A DNA stretch of 64,000 bases from Syngnathus acus (GCF_901709675.1 NC_051104.1:1551001-1615000); one strand, 5' to 3'; numbered from the stretch's first letter, positions 12,675-26,477 are shown. A program made the numbers and translations. The notes: a model not told the origin generated them from the letters alone.

Positions 12675-15600
12675 CTTGGGGGGGGGGGGGGTCGTTGCCG
12701 GGGCGCCGTTAAGCCTCAGGCCCAGCGGGGGTGACCCGCTGCGGGAACGAGTTGAGGCGGCGAGTGATTTGGGAGCAAAGGTGACCGGGCTGAAGGACGC
12801 TTAAGGGGCGGGCCGAGTGAGACCGACAAATTTCACACCAGAGGAAGCTTGAAGGTTGGAGTCGATAGCGCCTCGTTTGTGGCTCGTGAACTGGAAACTG
12901 TTGTTAAAAGTCAAACATCGGTCATGAACAAAAAAAAAATCTGCTTCTCAGAATATTTTAGAAGAATATCAGAGGAAGACCGGATTATGACGTTATTTAG
13001 TTCAACTTTGTCCTGATCTCACTCTGAAGTCTTCAAGGAAATATGGAAACGCAGAAATTAAAAGGAGGCATGAGCGAAAGCGCTTCCCTCGGATTTGCAT
13101 GCGAGGTCGGCGGTGTGGCGGGGTGGCGACGTACCAGCTGCTCTGCCTTCTCACGTAGCCCGGGCAGATACCGATAAGTGTCGATAAGTCATCGCTGTAC
13201 GGGTGGCGGTCGCCGTGGCAACCGCGCAAACACAAATGAAGGCTAACGACGGGACGGGAACGCATTTCGGTTGCGCTGCTTTGAATGACAATTGTGTTTT
13301 TGATGTGTCATGAGGTGAGGGGGCAGGGCTTGAAAGCGGATCTCCTCATATCACTTCAGAAAGTGGACAAAAATCGGATTATGTTCATATTTTTAGGGGC
13401 TCAGCAAATGTAAACAGTGTATTGTAAAAAATGGAAAAGGGGCACTCAATTGGAACTTCTAGAGCTCGAGGGCCCATAAATTTGCACATTTCACTGATAA
13501 GCGCAGCAAACGGAGCCACCTGAGGCCACACTTTGATGAAAACCGAAAGTGATCGATAGGGCGCCGAATGTAACGACACCGCTTTGAATTGCAATTAGTC
13601 GGGCAGGAAAGCCGGCGTCCTCCCCATCGAGAGGGAAGAGGCGACGAGAGGAAGCGCCGGCAAGCCGGAGAGCTTTAAGAGGACGTGAAGGCTCGGCGGC
13701 AATGTTGCTGAAAAGCTTTTCCGACCGTGAGAGCGAGCGAGCGAGAGAGAGAGAGCGAGAGAGATGTCAGTGTGGCAATAACTTCCTGCACTGGAAGGTA
13801 GAAAAGCTGAGCTAAGCATTTTTGTTTGCAAATAAAAAGCTACGCATGTGTGCACAAGGACGCGGGGTGTGTTTCAAAGTCCGCCAGCTCGTGATCGTTG
13901 GCGCATGTAATGGACACCTCGCCTTTGCCGGAATGATCACTTTGCCTGCCACCGCTAGCTTTATTTTTTTGCGACGCCAATTTGCTGACGTCAACTTTTG
14001 TCCGTTTCCTCAAACTCTACCGATGGCCTTTCAGTCCTGGTCGCTTCCCATTCGCCCTAATTGATAAATCACGGTACACGTGCGAGGCATCGCCGCCGCC
14101 GCCGTCGGTGGGGGCCTCGAGCTGTAACTCTTCCACGTGTGAGCTCTTGGCGGTAATCAAGCAAATGAAAGGCTTCAATTTAGCAAAGCAAAGCAAAAAA
14201 AAAAAAAGTAACACCCTGGGTTTTACGGCCATCCTTGTGTTCCATCTCCATTCCAACCAAAGATCTTTATTCTTCTTTACATTTTAAGAAACGTTCTGCA
14301 GTTCAGTTGGAATGTCAGGCACGGGGACGATAAACACCAAAACCCGAGTTACCTAGCATCTAGGAGGTTCCGTCTCATCTGATTATGATTGCTGGATAAG
14401 AGGATTTAGGTGCTGGTACCCAAATGCAAGGGACGCTGATTAGAGAGTGGCTGGAGGGCTCATGCAACTGCGGGGAGGCTGAAAGTGTTGGTGGGAGGGG
14501 GGGGGGCTAAAGGCCAACATACAAGCATAACTCTCACAAGGTCGAGATGAAGCAATGATTTGATAAATTGGATTCCAGCAAGCGGTGGGCAGGCACGCTT
14601 ATCACAATAAAGTCACGAGCAGGTGGTCAACAAACAATCTGCAATTTCCCGCCTTAAAATGTCAGCGGCTATCGATCGAACCTTCCGTAAAACGAGCGTG
14701 ATTCCAGCAGGCGGAGCTGCCGAGTTAAAAAGTTGCCGCATTGGACCGTTTCTCACCCTGTGATGATTTCATTTATTATTCATGCAAAATGATTTGTGAA
14801 AAAACCCAAGTCAGCATCTTGGGGGGCACGACTCCCGCCCGCCAATGCATTTCTGATATTTCTCCCCGGGTATTATTTTCCCCTCAACGATTCAATTCTC
14901 AAAACGTTCACAGGGGGAGACGACGGCGCTTACATCACAAACAAGCGTCTCCACTTTTGTTTCCGAGGTTCCGCCCCTTGGCCTCTAAAAGGCTTCCCTG
15001 ACCTCACGGCGCAGCCATCCTGAGTCTATTTTCAAATCAACTCTCCGCGGCGCGATCACACGCCCAAGCCATTTAAGTCACGTTCTCGCCCCCCCCTCGG
15101 GAAAATGTCAATACAATCACAATAAAGGCGGGATTTCCCTATAAAATGCGTCCCCGCATATATCGGGAGAAAGACAGATATAAATTTCGCTGGCAATTTT
15201 GAATCAAAAGGGAATTGGCTCAGAATTAGATTCCGGCGTCCGTTCGTTTAAGCGCCGTTTGTCTTGATGCAATTATGAAGCTCTGAGATCATCCTTGCCA
15301 ATCGCAAATCACTTTGTGCAGGAATAATACACCCAGTCAATATTACCCGCCCACTACTTAACTGGACCAAATAACTACCTCCAAACTGAACTTCTATGAA
15401 AAACCCGATCATCACAACCCGGCAAAACCGGAAGTGATTGAACCCCTATAAAACCTCTGACTCCATTCCCTCATTTTTATGATCCACTTGACATGCAATC
15501 TAATCCGGGTCTGCCACAGCCCTGCCCTGATGAGATCAGGATACTTGAAACCTGACGTATACGACCAGTGATTGGATTTCATCGAGGGTGACTGACCTAA

Positions 15601-16260
15601 TTGAGAAGCGGGGAGTCACAATGCGTCGGAGGATGACGACCAGTTGAAGGACATGTCGTTTTTATTACCGCTGGGGCGGCCTTGACATTTGATCCGCGTA
15701 AGATTGGGAGGACTGATTTAAAAATCCGAGCCTAACATGAAACGCTAAATCATAGCAAGGCAGGATTGTAACTACAGCCCGGTCCTGCGCTACCATAACA
15801 AACAAGAAATGTCGCCTGCCAGGAAAAGACTCACACTGGGTCGTAGATTTGAGTTATTGTATGTACAAACAGTTGTCAAGAGTCAAACAAATCAAGAAGA
15901 CATTTCCCAGCGTCTGCTTACTGGGAAAAATTGTGTGCTTCTCTTAACTGGCATCAGTGCTAGCTAAAAATTAACAAGGAATGAATACCTTAATCGGTTT
16001 TTATGAACTTTGTGGACTAACCAGATGTCAGCAGTCTATGTGAACGTGAATCTCCATGAACGACTCTCCGCAGAATGTTCTATTGAATCATGCAGGAAGA
16101 TTCCACAATTAAGGTCAGGTTTACATGCTGCTGTTTTGGTTAGCAACAGAGCATCAATTGTGTTCGCCAAGCCAGTTAAGGTGAGTCGCTCCGCAGTAAC
16201 GAGCTTTGGAATCGGCTTTGATTCAAATACGATTCATGACTTCCCCTTTCGATTTGTTAC
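12675..16260. other. Right part of the kcnb2 intron, no gene seen
   Basis: This is the intron directly downstream of the kcnb2 coding exon. Beyond a G run at 12678-12690, a GA-rich stretch at 13732-13763 and a run of A at 14196-14208, I see no repeat or exon. Some moderately GC-rich unique blocks could be conserved regulatory DNA, but the sequence alone does not show it. Confidence 0.5.
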
Positions 16261-16845
16261 CTTGGCAGCTACAGAGGAGCCGGGCTTCTCCAGAAGATCC
16301 CACAGCTTCTTCCTCTTCTCTGGACAGCAGGTGTTATCAAACTCGCTGTCCCCTTCGCGTTCCCTCAAGGTCTCCGCTTCCCTGCGCAACTCCTCGTTCA
16401 TCTGCTCCTTCTTCTGGTGGTAGCGGGCCTGGCAGCAGGACTCCAGGTAGATCTCGTCAATCCCCCAGAAGTCCAGCTCCTGGCCGAAGGAAAGGGCGCA
16501 CATCTCCTCCATCATGTGCAGCTTGCCCGTGCGATAGAAATTGAGGATGGAGGTGAACGCCCCCGGGTGGCGGTCGAAGAAGTACTCGTTCTCGTTCAGG
16601 CTGTAGTCGTCACACACCTCCATCAGGGACTCGTGCGTGTTACAGTCCCGCAGCTTGCCGAGGCGGGTCCTCGGCAGCCGGTCCAGAGTCCGCCACAGGA
16701 CCTCGTGGTTGAGCCCACCAACGTTCAGGCGGACCCGGCGGGAGCGCGCTTTGGTGCGGATGATGTCGATGGGTTCCGGCGGCACCGAGGGAAGGGGTAG
16801 CACGTTGGCGGGCTTGATCCCGGAAGGTTCCAGCTTCTCCGCCAT
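16261..16845 (-). CDS. kcnb2: Voltage-gated potassium channel Kv2.2, first coding exon (partial)
   Basis: This exon encodes the first 195 residues of a Kv2 delayed-rectifier channel subunit, a plasma-membrane protein that repolarises neurons and endocrine cells. It carries the cytoplasmic N-terminus and the whole T1 tetramerisation domain (about residues 38-142), with [30 protein letters not shown] and the zinc motif HX5CX20CC (H110, C116, C137, C138). The exon ends after SSVAAK at a GTAAC donor, just before the first membrane segment, as in mammalian KCNB genes. Residues such as [24 protein letters not shown] and SFGQELD favour Kv2.2 over Kv2.1. The start is chosen at GCCATGG, giving MAEK as in mammalian KCNB2; upstream in-frame codons lack an ATG. 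The second coding exon with the channel pore lies beyond the left edge, at least 16 kb away. Confidence 0.95.
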
Positions 16846-16946
16846 GGCGACGGACACGACCCAAAAGACTTGCGACGATGTAGAAAGTCCACCAAAAAGA
16901 GCTTAAAAATGGCCACTGGGTCCTTTTAAGGCAAGTCTCTCCATGG
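16846..16946 (-). other. kcnb2: Probable 5' leader of the kcnb2 coding exon, with a short upstream ORF
   Basis: On the minus strand a pyrimidine-rich tract ending TTTCCTCAG precedes position 16946 and is a good 3' splice site, so the coding exon may begin there after a non-coding first exon, as in mammalian KCNB2. Two bases into this leader lies ATG GAG AGA, which opens a 13-codon frame (MERLALKGPSGHF) that stops before the main ATG. If transcribed, it would be an upstream ORF that lowers translation. The splice acceptor is a reading by eye only. Confidence 0.35.
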
Positions 16947-17454
16947 CTGAGGAAATCGAGCAAAGAGTTTGAATGATGAAACATCCAATAATATTACAAA
17001 TCATTTTGCTTTAAAAGTCGATATTTCTCATGGAGGGCAAGTTAAAAGCTACAGCCGAGAAAAACAACTACGTAAATTGTCATTAATGTTACACGGCTGA
17101 GAAAATGTGTCTGACTTTTAGCTCTCCAAAGGAGTTTTTTTTTTTGGTGGCTTGCATATGTGCCTCCTCGTGCAAGGCTACCACTCATAATATCCCGATT
17201 ATAAACTCAATGCGAGACAAGTGATGCGAAGAGGGAATTAAATGATGTTACTTCTGCTTGACTTGCAGAACAAATATCTCTCTTTCCATCGGACCGTGAG
17301 TGCATAGCAATACAGTTTGAGCAATTCCTGAGTAATATTCAAAGTGGTTTCCCCTCCAAACACTATAGCTCATTTGAAACAAAGTATTTGGTTTTACCTT
17401 GCCAAGATAATTCACATTTGTCTATGCAAAGTGCTTCCATTGAGATGGGATCCC

Positions 17455-17935
17455 CCCTTTCCCGCTCCAGTCCTCAGTCAAGCGTCCGCGGCCGAGAGCG
17501 ATCCACAGGCACCGCGCGGAGACCGCGCGCCCCGCATGCCGTCGAATCGAGCGTGTTGGTGTGTGCGCATTCAAAACATCTTAACGCTCCATCATTGGCG
17601 AAAGTGGGAAAAATAAGAGTCCCGCCTCCATCCGTGCGCTCGCTTGTTGCGTGAAAATGCAGGCAGGGGGGGGGGGGGGAGTGCGCGGAATGAAGCGTCC
17701 AGCTGTAGTGGAGTGTGCAGGCAGGCAGGCACCAGGCAGCTGAGAGGCTGCAGCAGCTCCCTGGCGAGAGGTGAACTGACTGGCCGGCACCAGGCGGATC
17801 GCCCTTACAGGGGGGGTGGCGGGCCTGAGGGGGGGTGGGGTGCTGTGGGGGTATTGCACGCGGTTGCGTAAACGCTGATTTGTGTGGGAAGTGAGCGCCG
17901 CGGGAGCCAGCGCGGACGCACAAGCTGTTGATGCC
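17455..17935. promoter_or_regulatory. CpG-rich stretch, likely kcnb2 promoter region
   Basis: The interval is much richer in G+C and CpG than its surroundings, especially 17480-17560 (many CGCG words) and around 17890-17940, with a G run at 17666-17679. It lies 0.6-1.1 kb upstream of the kcnb2 start exon on the minus strand. A CpG-rich promoter is usual for neuronal ion-channel genes. I could not fix a transcription start, and no TATA box stands out. Confidence 0.4.
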
Positions 17936-18627
17936 GTACGAAAGACTTTTAACATGAAAAACTTGATGAGTCAGCAGATTTTAGGACTTTAGAAAAGGGA
18001 CATTTGGACGGACAAATAACCGCAGTGTATACCAACAGACATTTGCTTGATTTGATATGATTCATTGGAAAGAAAAAGGGGAGGTGTGCAGTTTGGTTTA
18101 GTTCATGAATTTAATAGGAGTTATATCTCTATTAACTATTAAAAAAATAAATCCCATTGAGTCAATAAGGTTAATGCTCTGTAAATAAATCACAAAAAAA
18201 TAATCTTCTAAATAGCTTATTGGAAGTCTTAAAGACAAATTTCACACTTGGATACCCTTAATTTAGGTCAGCAGGACCACACAGGATCTCCAGTCACTAA
18301 ACTGAAGTGGCAAAAATAATATGCGGCAAGCACATCGAGACGCGTAAAATAATCCCGCGCAGAACGGTTTGACCCCTATTCTTGAACACGAGTCGGCCAA
18401 AACACACTTGCACGCCATGTCATGAAAACTTGCCTTAACCTCCGCTTATCGACGCGTAACGATCTACCCCACTCGCCGCTCTTAAACGAATAAATGGAGA
18501 CATTAAATTATGCATCTCTTATCATCTCCCAGATCATTAGCTACACTGACTTATTGAACTCTCCCTCTCTTTCACTCATGTGACTATTGTTCAATAGAGC
18601 AACGCTATTTCCCCATCGAGCTCCCGA

Positions 18628-18628
<1 letters not shown>

Positions 18629-18652
<24 letters not shown>
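18629..18652. repeat. GT microsatellite
   Basis: An uninterrupted run of about 12 TG units in the kcnb2-trpa1 intergenic region. Confidence 0.9.
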
Positions 18653-18658
<6 letters not shown>

Positions 18659-21600
18659 AGCGACTCAATATTTCCCCTTAGCTAAGCGCTTTTCAGAAAT
18701 GTGATTATGCACTGCATACGTGTAATTGATTTCCCTGTCATGTCCCTTCCTCCCAGGGACGAGTGATCAATAGCGCGCCATTGATTAAAGGACGTCTTTG
18801 GAGCGCAAATTGTGGGCCTTAAGTAAGTGTGAGCGCTTCAAGGTTAAAGGTGCACTGCGGGTGTCACGCGTGGGCCCGTCCACACGCCTCCACACGGCCG
18901 TGATAGCAAATGGCATGTAAGCCCGATGAATTATTTGTAGCGTACGGTGGCTTGGACTGTCGCTTGGCCGGGCACATTTGAATATGAACATGTGCTTCTG
19001 GAAGGTTCCCGAGTTCAGTTGACTAACTGTACAAGGAAACATTCGACCAGGGCATATCGCATCAGGCTAGCGGCGAGTCGTCGAGCCTGCGAGAAGATTG
19101 GAAAGAAGTTAGCGGGTCATGTTTGGCAGAGTAAAACAGTGACAATAAATTATTTCATCATTAAACTGAACCAGTTGACTATTTTGGTTTTATGAATTAT
19201 CTCCAAACACCAGTCCCGCCAAACAACATGAAATTCTGTAGATGTGTCCACAGGAAAGTACATTAAGAACCCATGCTTGAAATTGACCTGGACGGCGGCC
19301 ATTTTGTTTTGACACAGGGCCAAATATAATGAAAAAGGGGGACTGGAAAGATTGAAAAATGAGCCCTGGACACCAGTTCGGAAAAGAAATTTGCCATTTT
19401 TGTTCCAGTAAAAACAAATTGTGGGGCTGCTTCTTCGTGAATAGAAAACCAACACAATAGCAAACAAAAAAAACCTTTTGTCTCCCACTCTCCCGCCTGC
19501 TTGCCACTGCATCATAAGAATCATGCACTTTAAAAAAAAAAAAAAGATAAAAAGTGTCATTTGTTATATTGAAATTTGGGGCAGGTCCAGTCCTCCCTCA
19601 CAGCGAGACCACCAACCGCGAGCACGACGAGCGAGCGCCTGCAGTGTCCGCTTTTCAGCAATAACGAGGAAATTCACGGATTGCACCAGCCGATTCCTTT
19701 TTCTCTTTTCCTTCCTTCTCCCGCGGCTATTAATAGCTGCCGGCCATGTCAAGGTCCATACAAAGCATCCACCCGCCCACAGTGGGCAGCAGAGGCCTTC
19801 AATTTAATGGCCCGCCATAGCCCAGAGTCATAAATCGGTGTCACCTTTTCATTCATCCAGCAACAAACACCTGTTCACCTCTGACACTCGCCGCAGCAGT
19901 CAAAAATACACACAACACAACGCAAACTGTACACAGGCTTTGTCTGAACTCTTGCTAACCACAAAATCCCACGAGAGCCTTTTTTGATGTCATCTACGTG
20001 CTAATCGCTCGCCAGCGCCATCAATCAAAGTAAGCTAGCCGCGTTCTTACCGCGCGGGCTGTAGTTTTGCGTTGGCGGCTCGGCTGAAACACACACGATT
20101 GATCACGGCTCAGCAGAGCCGCTTGTATTTACATAATACATCCAGGACTGTGAGTCCTAATTGGGAACAAAAAAAGGTTCTATTTATTTGGATTCCCATT
20201 GCGGCTGCCTGCTGTGTAATACAAGTAGAAAAGAATGAGACACAACGCTAATGGTAGCAAACACTAAGAGGCTTGAGAAACTTTGGGGCAGAAATTTAAT
20301 TCAAGAATGTACATGAGTTGTTATTTTCTGCCTTAGACTACAGAAAGATAAGAAAGATAAAACTGTTGTTGGCCATCTTTTTTCCACTTCATTGTGGCAA
20401 AACATGAATGCTATGTGTCGCTACCCCGTTAGCGATCGCTAGCATACTTTGCCTTCGCCAAGGTGTTATTGGACCCTGTTGGACTTGCTCATATATATAT
20501 ATGAAATTGGGAAAGGGCCAGACATTTATGGGCTGTAAGTACGCGTTGGCCCTAGCCTTGGCTAGCTGACGACTTCACCAAGTCATCTAATAATAATGTG
20601 TTCAATCCAGATCAGCGTCCGGGCGGTGATGTCATAATCGCTTTACTTGTCGTTCCTTCAAGGTTAGACGATGTATTGCTCTTTAAATTCCACGCTGGCC
20701 GCTCGTGTGTCAATTAAGTCATTCTCATTGCCGCTCACGTCCGGGACTCCCACAGAATTTTAAGCAGTGTCATTATAAAAAGCGAGTTTGATGTGAACTT
20801 GACAAAAAAGGGACGCATTGCATCCGAGGTCCTTCGTTGGTATGCGAAGCTTAAACCACAACGGGATTCATTTGTGACTGAGATCGGTCGGTCACCTTTG
20901 TGCAATGCTCTCTCGCATATTTGGTTGAAAGCTGTTTGCTGCTCTTCATCTTCCTCCACCCGTGGGCAGTTGTCTCATTCAAAATGCTCATCCTATGAAG
21001 TCATCTTTTGCTGAATACTCCCTTCCTTAAAAATAGATCCCATAGTACGCACACAGCCTCGCCGTGAATTTGTTTGGGTATACGCCAGTTGCTCCGGGTT
21101 CCGCCAGGCTGACATTCTGGATGTGAGCTTCTCTTCCTGGAAAGGGATTTTTGTGGCGTTGCTTGCAATATATGGTCTTTGCGCTAGTAGACTTCACTCG
21201 AGCCGGCCGGCGGGAGATGAGCTTTTTAACGACGTCTGTAAATTTGCAGACAAGACAAGCCCGGCGGTTTTGCTCTTCTATCTGAGCCTTCTTACACCTC
21301 GAAAAGTTTCGATGATCATCTTCTGAACAATAACCAGGAGACGGCCCACAGCTTCAATTCTATTTGTCTCCCGAGCAAGTGATGGCACATCTCTGCCAAG
21401 GTAAAGCAGGAAAGGTATTTTTGGAGCCATGACCCGACCGGCCCGCATGATGTAAGCCTGCTGGAAGGTTAACGTGGCTGTGATGATCCAAGGACCGCCA
21501 TCTGTTGACAGCCATAAGTCATTTTGATACGTCTCAACATCATTTCCCTTTTGAACCTGCGTCGTATGGAAGCGCCAAGGAGGGCTGCCAGGAACACCTT

Positions 21601-23230
21601 GGCTTGGGCAGGCGGGGCGGGGTTGACTTTGGCCTTGCGTCACCTGCGGAGAGTTGTTGGCGCTCTTTCAGGACCTTCATTAATCGCCGCCCTTGTTCTC
21701 AGAGTTGATATTAGCTTTATTACAAAGTGACATGTTTGTCCCAACGGGCTTATTGTTGATTTCTCCTTTCATTAAAAACCCCATAAAGTGATTTTAGAAT
21801 AAACAACTCCAAGAGGGCCCGAAAAACAAATTCCGCAAGCAATGACAGACGGGCGGTAACGTTATCCCCTGAAGGCCACGTAGCGTAACAGACACCAAAG
21901 GGAAAAAGGTTAGCTCGCGCCGCGCTCAAACCTGATCGCTTTGATGACCCCGTTGGGCCTCGAGGTAATTAAGTCAATACAGTTTAATTACGGTGAGTAG
22001 GACTTCAATGAATCATTCATCGACAAGCGCCGACAATGCGGCAGTGGCCGACATACTGTAGCTACGCTCGCTTGGATGCACTATTTGGTATTTTGTTTTA
22101 TGGTCGGAACACCAATCAATAGAACTGATCTGGATTTATTTGTATGCAATTGATTTTATTTTTGGTATTTACATTTTTTTTTAAATCATTTTTTCATTGA
22201 TTTCTTTTTATTTTTTTTATTTAAAAATCTAACGCTAAAGAAATAAAAGCCGGAAAACCAAATGATCAACATCGCTTGATGCAGATGAGCGATTCCTCCC
22301 AACCCCGAAGAACAAATTGCTTTTTTTGTTGTTGCCATTTTCCGCTCCACAGATCTCCTCTCGAGGAAACGTCTCCGCCGAAACGAGCGCACATTTACAT
22401 GCAACTACACACGCGAATACATCTCGGGAGCGACCAATCTGCATTGATTTTGCGACTTCTGTTTTTTCTTTTTTTTTTCCTCCTCCTCCTGGCGTGTGCA
22501 TGCGCGTAGTCGGGCGTCCCGTGTGTTGTAATGAGCGCCGAGTTGCAGGAAGGGCAGCTTTACAGGGGAGTCTCTTGACCTCGTGCATGTGGGAAGCGAG
22601 GGGGAGGACGTTCAAGAGTGCAGAAAATTTTGCGCAGGAGTACCAGCATTAGAACTTCTATTGCTTGCTAACACATTTCTATTCACGTAAAGCGCTAAAT
22701 TAAAATCATAAATCTACAAAAAGCCAACCAACAGATTCTAACTCTGGACCGCTTGACTGCGAGGCGGATTTGATAACCACGAGGTCACCGTGTTGGCCTA
22801 CTTTTATCCAAAACCTGATATGTGGAGAAATACTGTACTGTACACAAAACTAACCCAACAATAAATCTTTGGCATTGGGAATCATTGCACTTTTTTTTTT
22901 TATTCACATGATTTATCGTTTGCTGAGCGCTGACACGCACACACGCACAGACGGACGTGGGTCATTTAATTGCGGAGCATCAAAAACATTTACGAGTCTG
23001 TTTCAAGAAGAAGCAGCGGCAATAAATCCAAGCCGTGCCATTTCAGGTGAGCGCCTCTTCATCTCCACGTTTCTCCGCGCCGTCTCTTTGGCGAGATTTA
23101 CCGCCACCCTTTTTAATTCGTTTTTGCTGTGTTACGGGGGGGTGGGGGTGGGGGCAGTGATGTTATTTAATAACATATTTGCTAGGTGAGCGTCAATCGA
23201 AGTGGCGAGGCCTACTGGCTGCTCGGACGT

Positions 23231-23244
23231 CCACAAGGTGGCGT
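23231..23244 (+). promoter_or_regulatory. CTCF-like motif (forward)
   Basis: The word CCACAAGGTGGCGT fits the CTCF core on the plus strand. It lies between the divergent kcnb2 and trpa1 genes, where an insulator would be plausible, but only the motif match is seen. Confidence 0.3.
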
Positions 23245-24434
23245 CATTCTCATTTGCCTGCAAAGCCTCAATTTAGCAGCAAGCAGCAGTTTATGATGCC
23301 GATACCTCCTCCAAGGCAACATTTGTGATAAAATGGGAGAAATCGCTCACGTGTGTGGTGTGAAATCTGTCGGAAGGAGCGATGATCTCAGTGAGAGCGG
23401 CTGTCGCTGAGTCGCCCGTCGACCTTCAAAATAATGGCGCCGTTGGAGCAGAGACACTTTATTACCCGTTTGCACGCTTGCAGCTCCTCGCTAGCCAAAT
23501 GAGGGCCGGGGAAAAAGGTCAGAGGGACTCGTCGGTCTTTGTGGGATTGGAATGCGGTGGGCTGTTAAAAAGTGTCATCATGATTCGATGATGTCACTGT
23601 CGTGTTTTTAATTACTGCAGGGAATCAACATTTTTTATTTATATCGCTATGACATGCTAATTAGCTTCGCAGGCTAATCCCCGTATATGGTAGAAGAGGG
23701 TTTACGATGACACGAGCAGTTTTTGTCGAGTGGCATTTAATGTTTTACCTAGCATAGGAAAAAAAACCCGTAGGTCTCGTCCCCCGAGGAAAGCGCCTAA
23801 GAGCAAATCTCATTCATAAGTGATGGAACGCCAACGCACGCGTTCTCACGTCCCCACGTCCCCGCACACACACACGCATCACTTGGGCTGTGATTGACAG
23901 GCATGTGCACCTTGCATACTGCTGCACTCAACCTCTTTTATGTAAACTCATGAAAAAAAATCAACTTTGTAAACTTTATGTCTTCTAATAAAAGTTTTAA
24001 GAAAATTATTTGTCTCTTTCTACGTTAATTAGCTATTTTGCTACTTTAGAGTTGGACTGTACCACTTTCATTCCTGAGTAGACTGGATGAGTGAATTTAA
24101 CTGTTCTTAAAATTGTTTAGTCTTACATTTGTTTGTCAGTCAGCTCGTCACTTCTTGGTTCTTTCCAGGAGAACGCCATAAAGCAGTGGGCAGCACCATT
24201 TTGAATTCTAGGGGAACAGAGACAAGAAATTTAGATAAATGTTGAATATTTTCACTATTCAAACTTGAGTCTCTACGATTTCATTTGTAATGTGTTCCTA
24301 ATACATCTCGGTAATGTTCACAAGTCAAACCCGTGAGCCTTTGTATCCGTCGTACCTTTAATAGGCCATAAAATCAATATTTGCCGGGATATTGTTCTTC
24401 AAGCCTCACATTCGGCCAATCGCAAAGTAAACTC

Positions 24435-24438
24435 TGTG

Positions 24439-24478
<40 letters not shown>

Positions 24479-24500
24479 CGTGCGTGCATGTGTGTGTGTG
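24435..24500. repeat. GT microsatellite, imperfect
   Basis: A run of TG units interrupted by TGCG units towards the right end. Confidence 0.9.
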
Positions 24501-26477
24501 ATAAGCTACATTTGTTCTGACGATTCGTCCCATTTGGTTAGGTAAAGTCTACATAGATTTGAATATTGTCTCATTGCTGTGCACCTGTCTACCATCTGGT
24601 CCCACACAAAAAAAACCTTCTGTCATTTTGTAATGTGTTTTTCTCATAGGAAAAATATCAGCCTGCAGTATTATGTTGTACAAAAACCAAACGGTCATAA
24701 TATTATGTATTAAGAATTTGAATATATTTAGTAGTATAATGTGTAAAATATACAAAGATGGTCTTATTTTCCACAAACCATGGCTAGCTTTCCACTTCCA
24801 TCCCTTCCATACATGCAATTTTTACATGTAGGCTCACTATTTGGCATGATTTTCATGTGTGCTTGCTCTTTGTCAAGCTTTTCTCATGGATTTTATTCAC
24901 TTGTATTTTGACTTGATAACAAACAGCATAGGGTAATAGTCTAGCTAGCTTAATGCTAATGCTAACTAGCATCCGGATTGTTTTACATCAACAGATTAAA
25001 AAAATGGTATTCAGAGTCATATTCTTTATCCTCTGCCGAGAACGACTAATATCAACGCCGTACTGATGAGCTGAGGAATTGAGACATTTCAATAAATGGT
25101 ATTTTAAGGTACCAATGTATTTGTAGGAATTGTGTGTGTGTGGGTGGGTGGGTGGGGTCTTAAAGGTTACATTAAGTGAAGGGAAGCAAATTGCTTCCTT
25201 CTGCAAGTTTTGATGGATAGTATACACTGCTGTGTGCAACCGGGTGGTCAGCTTTGTAGAAATGTCACAGAGAGCCTCCGCAAGCTTTTTAAATAGAACA
25301 ATAAAGCTCGGCTTGGTAAACAGTCAATAATGGCGAGTCTGTAAAATAAATTGACTCCCCCCCTCCCCTCTCCAGGCCTTCCCTGTTACCAGCATTTGAG
25401 CATATCACGTTTTGCCGCCGCAATATAGCGCTTGCCGGCACCATTTCCTCTCATTAGCCAAGTGGGCATGGCCGCGCTTTGGCTCGGAGCAGCATAATGA
25501 ACGGGGACGGCATCTTGTCAGCATCCGAAGAAACAAGAAGGAAGATGAGGAGGCTGCATCTATGAGGTAAACATCTAGAAAAATCCTCGACTTCAAAACA
25601 CCTCAAGTAAGAATCAATGTCCTTTTATAGAATCACAGAAAAGTTTTATTCACTGTCGAAATTGTTTCGAACTGAGGATGATGAGAAGAGCTTGGCAAAG
25701 AGCTTGAGAGTTTGCTAAATAGTGAGCCTGCTTTCAAAATACTTTACAAATTCGGAAAAAAATTTCAACCTTAATAGGTAGGTTTGCCAAATAGTGACCC
25801 CCCCCCCTTTTATTTGGTTTATTAATTGGCTATGAACTAATTTGATTCACTGGTTCTTTTCCCAATTCTGTTAAGTTGCTATCGATCAGTAGATGAGAAG
25901 ACAGCTAAATAGTGAGCCCACTCTTAGAATGAAGTTGGAACATGCAGCCGGCGAGCCATCGTCCAATTTCATTTGGCCGAAATGAATCTTCATTTTTCTC
26001 TTTGGGCACTCAGGTCTCTGGTGGAAGATGATAAAATGATTAAAAGTTATTCAAATATTAATGGAGGAACAGACAGGAAACATTTTAGCAGATGTTTTAT
26101 TGTATCTTGTTACACACACTCCGCCACCAAAGAAAGTGTGGTAACGCACACCAGAAATTGAAATAAAAAAATATAAATAAAAAAATACATAAACTCAGGA
26201 TTTCTTTGTGTCAAGGGCCCTTTGCAATCTCGCCTCACACCCGGGATCAATCAAGGACGTAGCCCCCTCCGACTGCGAGGAACATAATTGCTTTTCTCCA
26301 CATTGACCTCGCGACGAGAACCGGATCTGAGCGTCCTTCCGGGGGGGTAAGGACAATGTCACATGGGCCAATTTCCCCCTCAAGGCTCGGCTTAAGACCT
26401 TATCTGCCCACCTGCCGGGCCAAATGGAGATACGGCTGTGATTTACATCCTGATTTGTTTTTTCTGTGTGTGTGGTG

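Larger units (their letters stand above)
17950..26477. other. kcnb2-trpa1 intergenic region, no gene seen
   Basis: The two genes point away from each other across this interval. It contains GT microsatellites (18629-18652 and 24435-24500), a T-rich tract near 22160-22240, a CTCF-like motif at 23231-23244 and three copies of a degenerate unit with the word CTAAATAGTGAG near 25714-25915. No exon with splice sites and protein similarity was found. Frames up to about 137 codons exist but have low-complexity or unrecognisable translations. Confidence 0.5.

Noticed and set aside
1-16260. Search for the second kcnb2 coding exon (S1-S6 and pore)
   Set aside because: No frame with the potassium selectivity sequence TVGYGD was found, so it must lie beyond the left edge.
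16010-16800. Plus-strand frames over the kcnb2 exon
   Set aside because: They are antisense to a clear Kv2 T1 domain exon and have no similarity of their own.
25496-25566. Possible trpa1 first exon (ATG followed by a GTAAAC donor)
   Set aside because: The frame stops before the donor, whereas 26495-26587 gives the right phase and a fitting acidic N-terminus ending NIFE.
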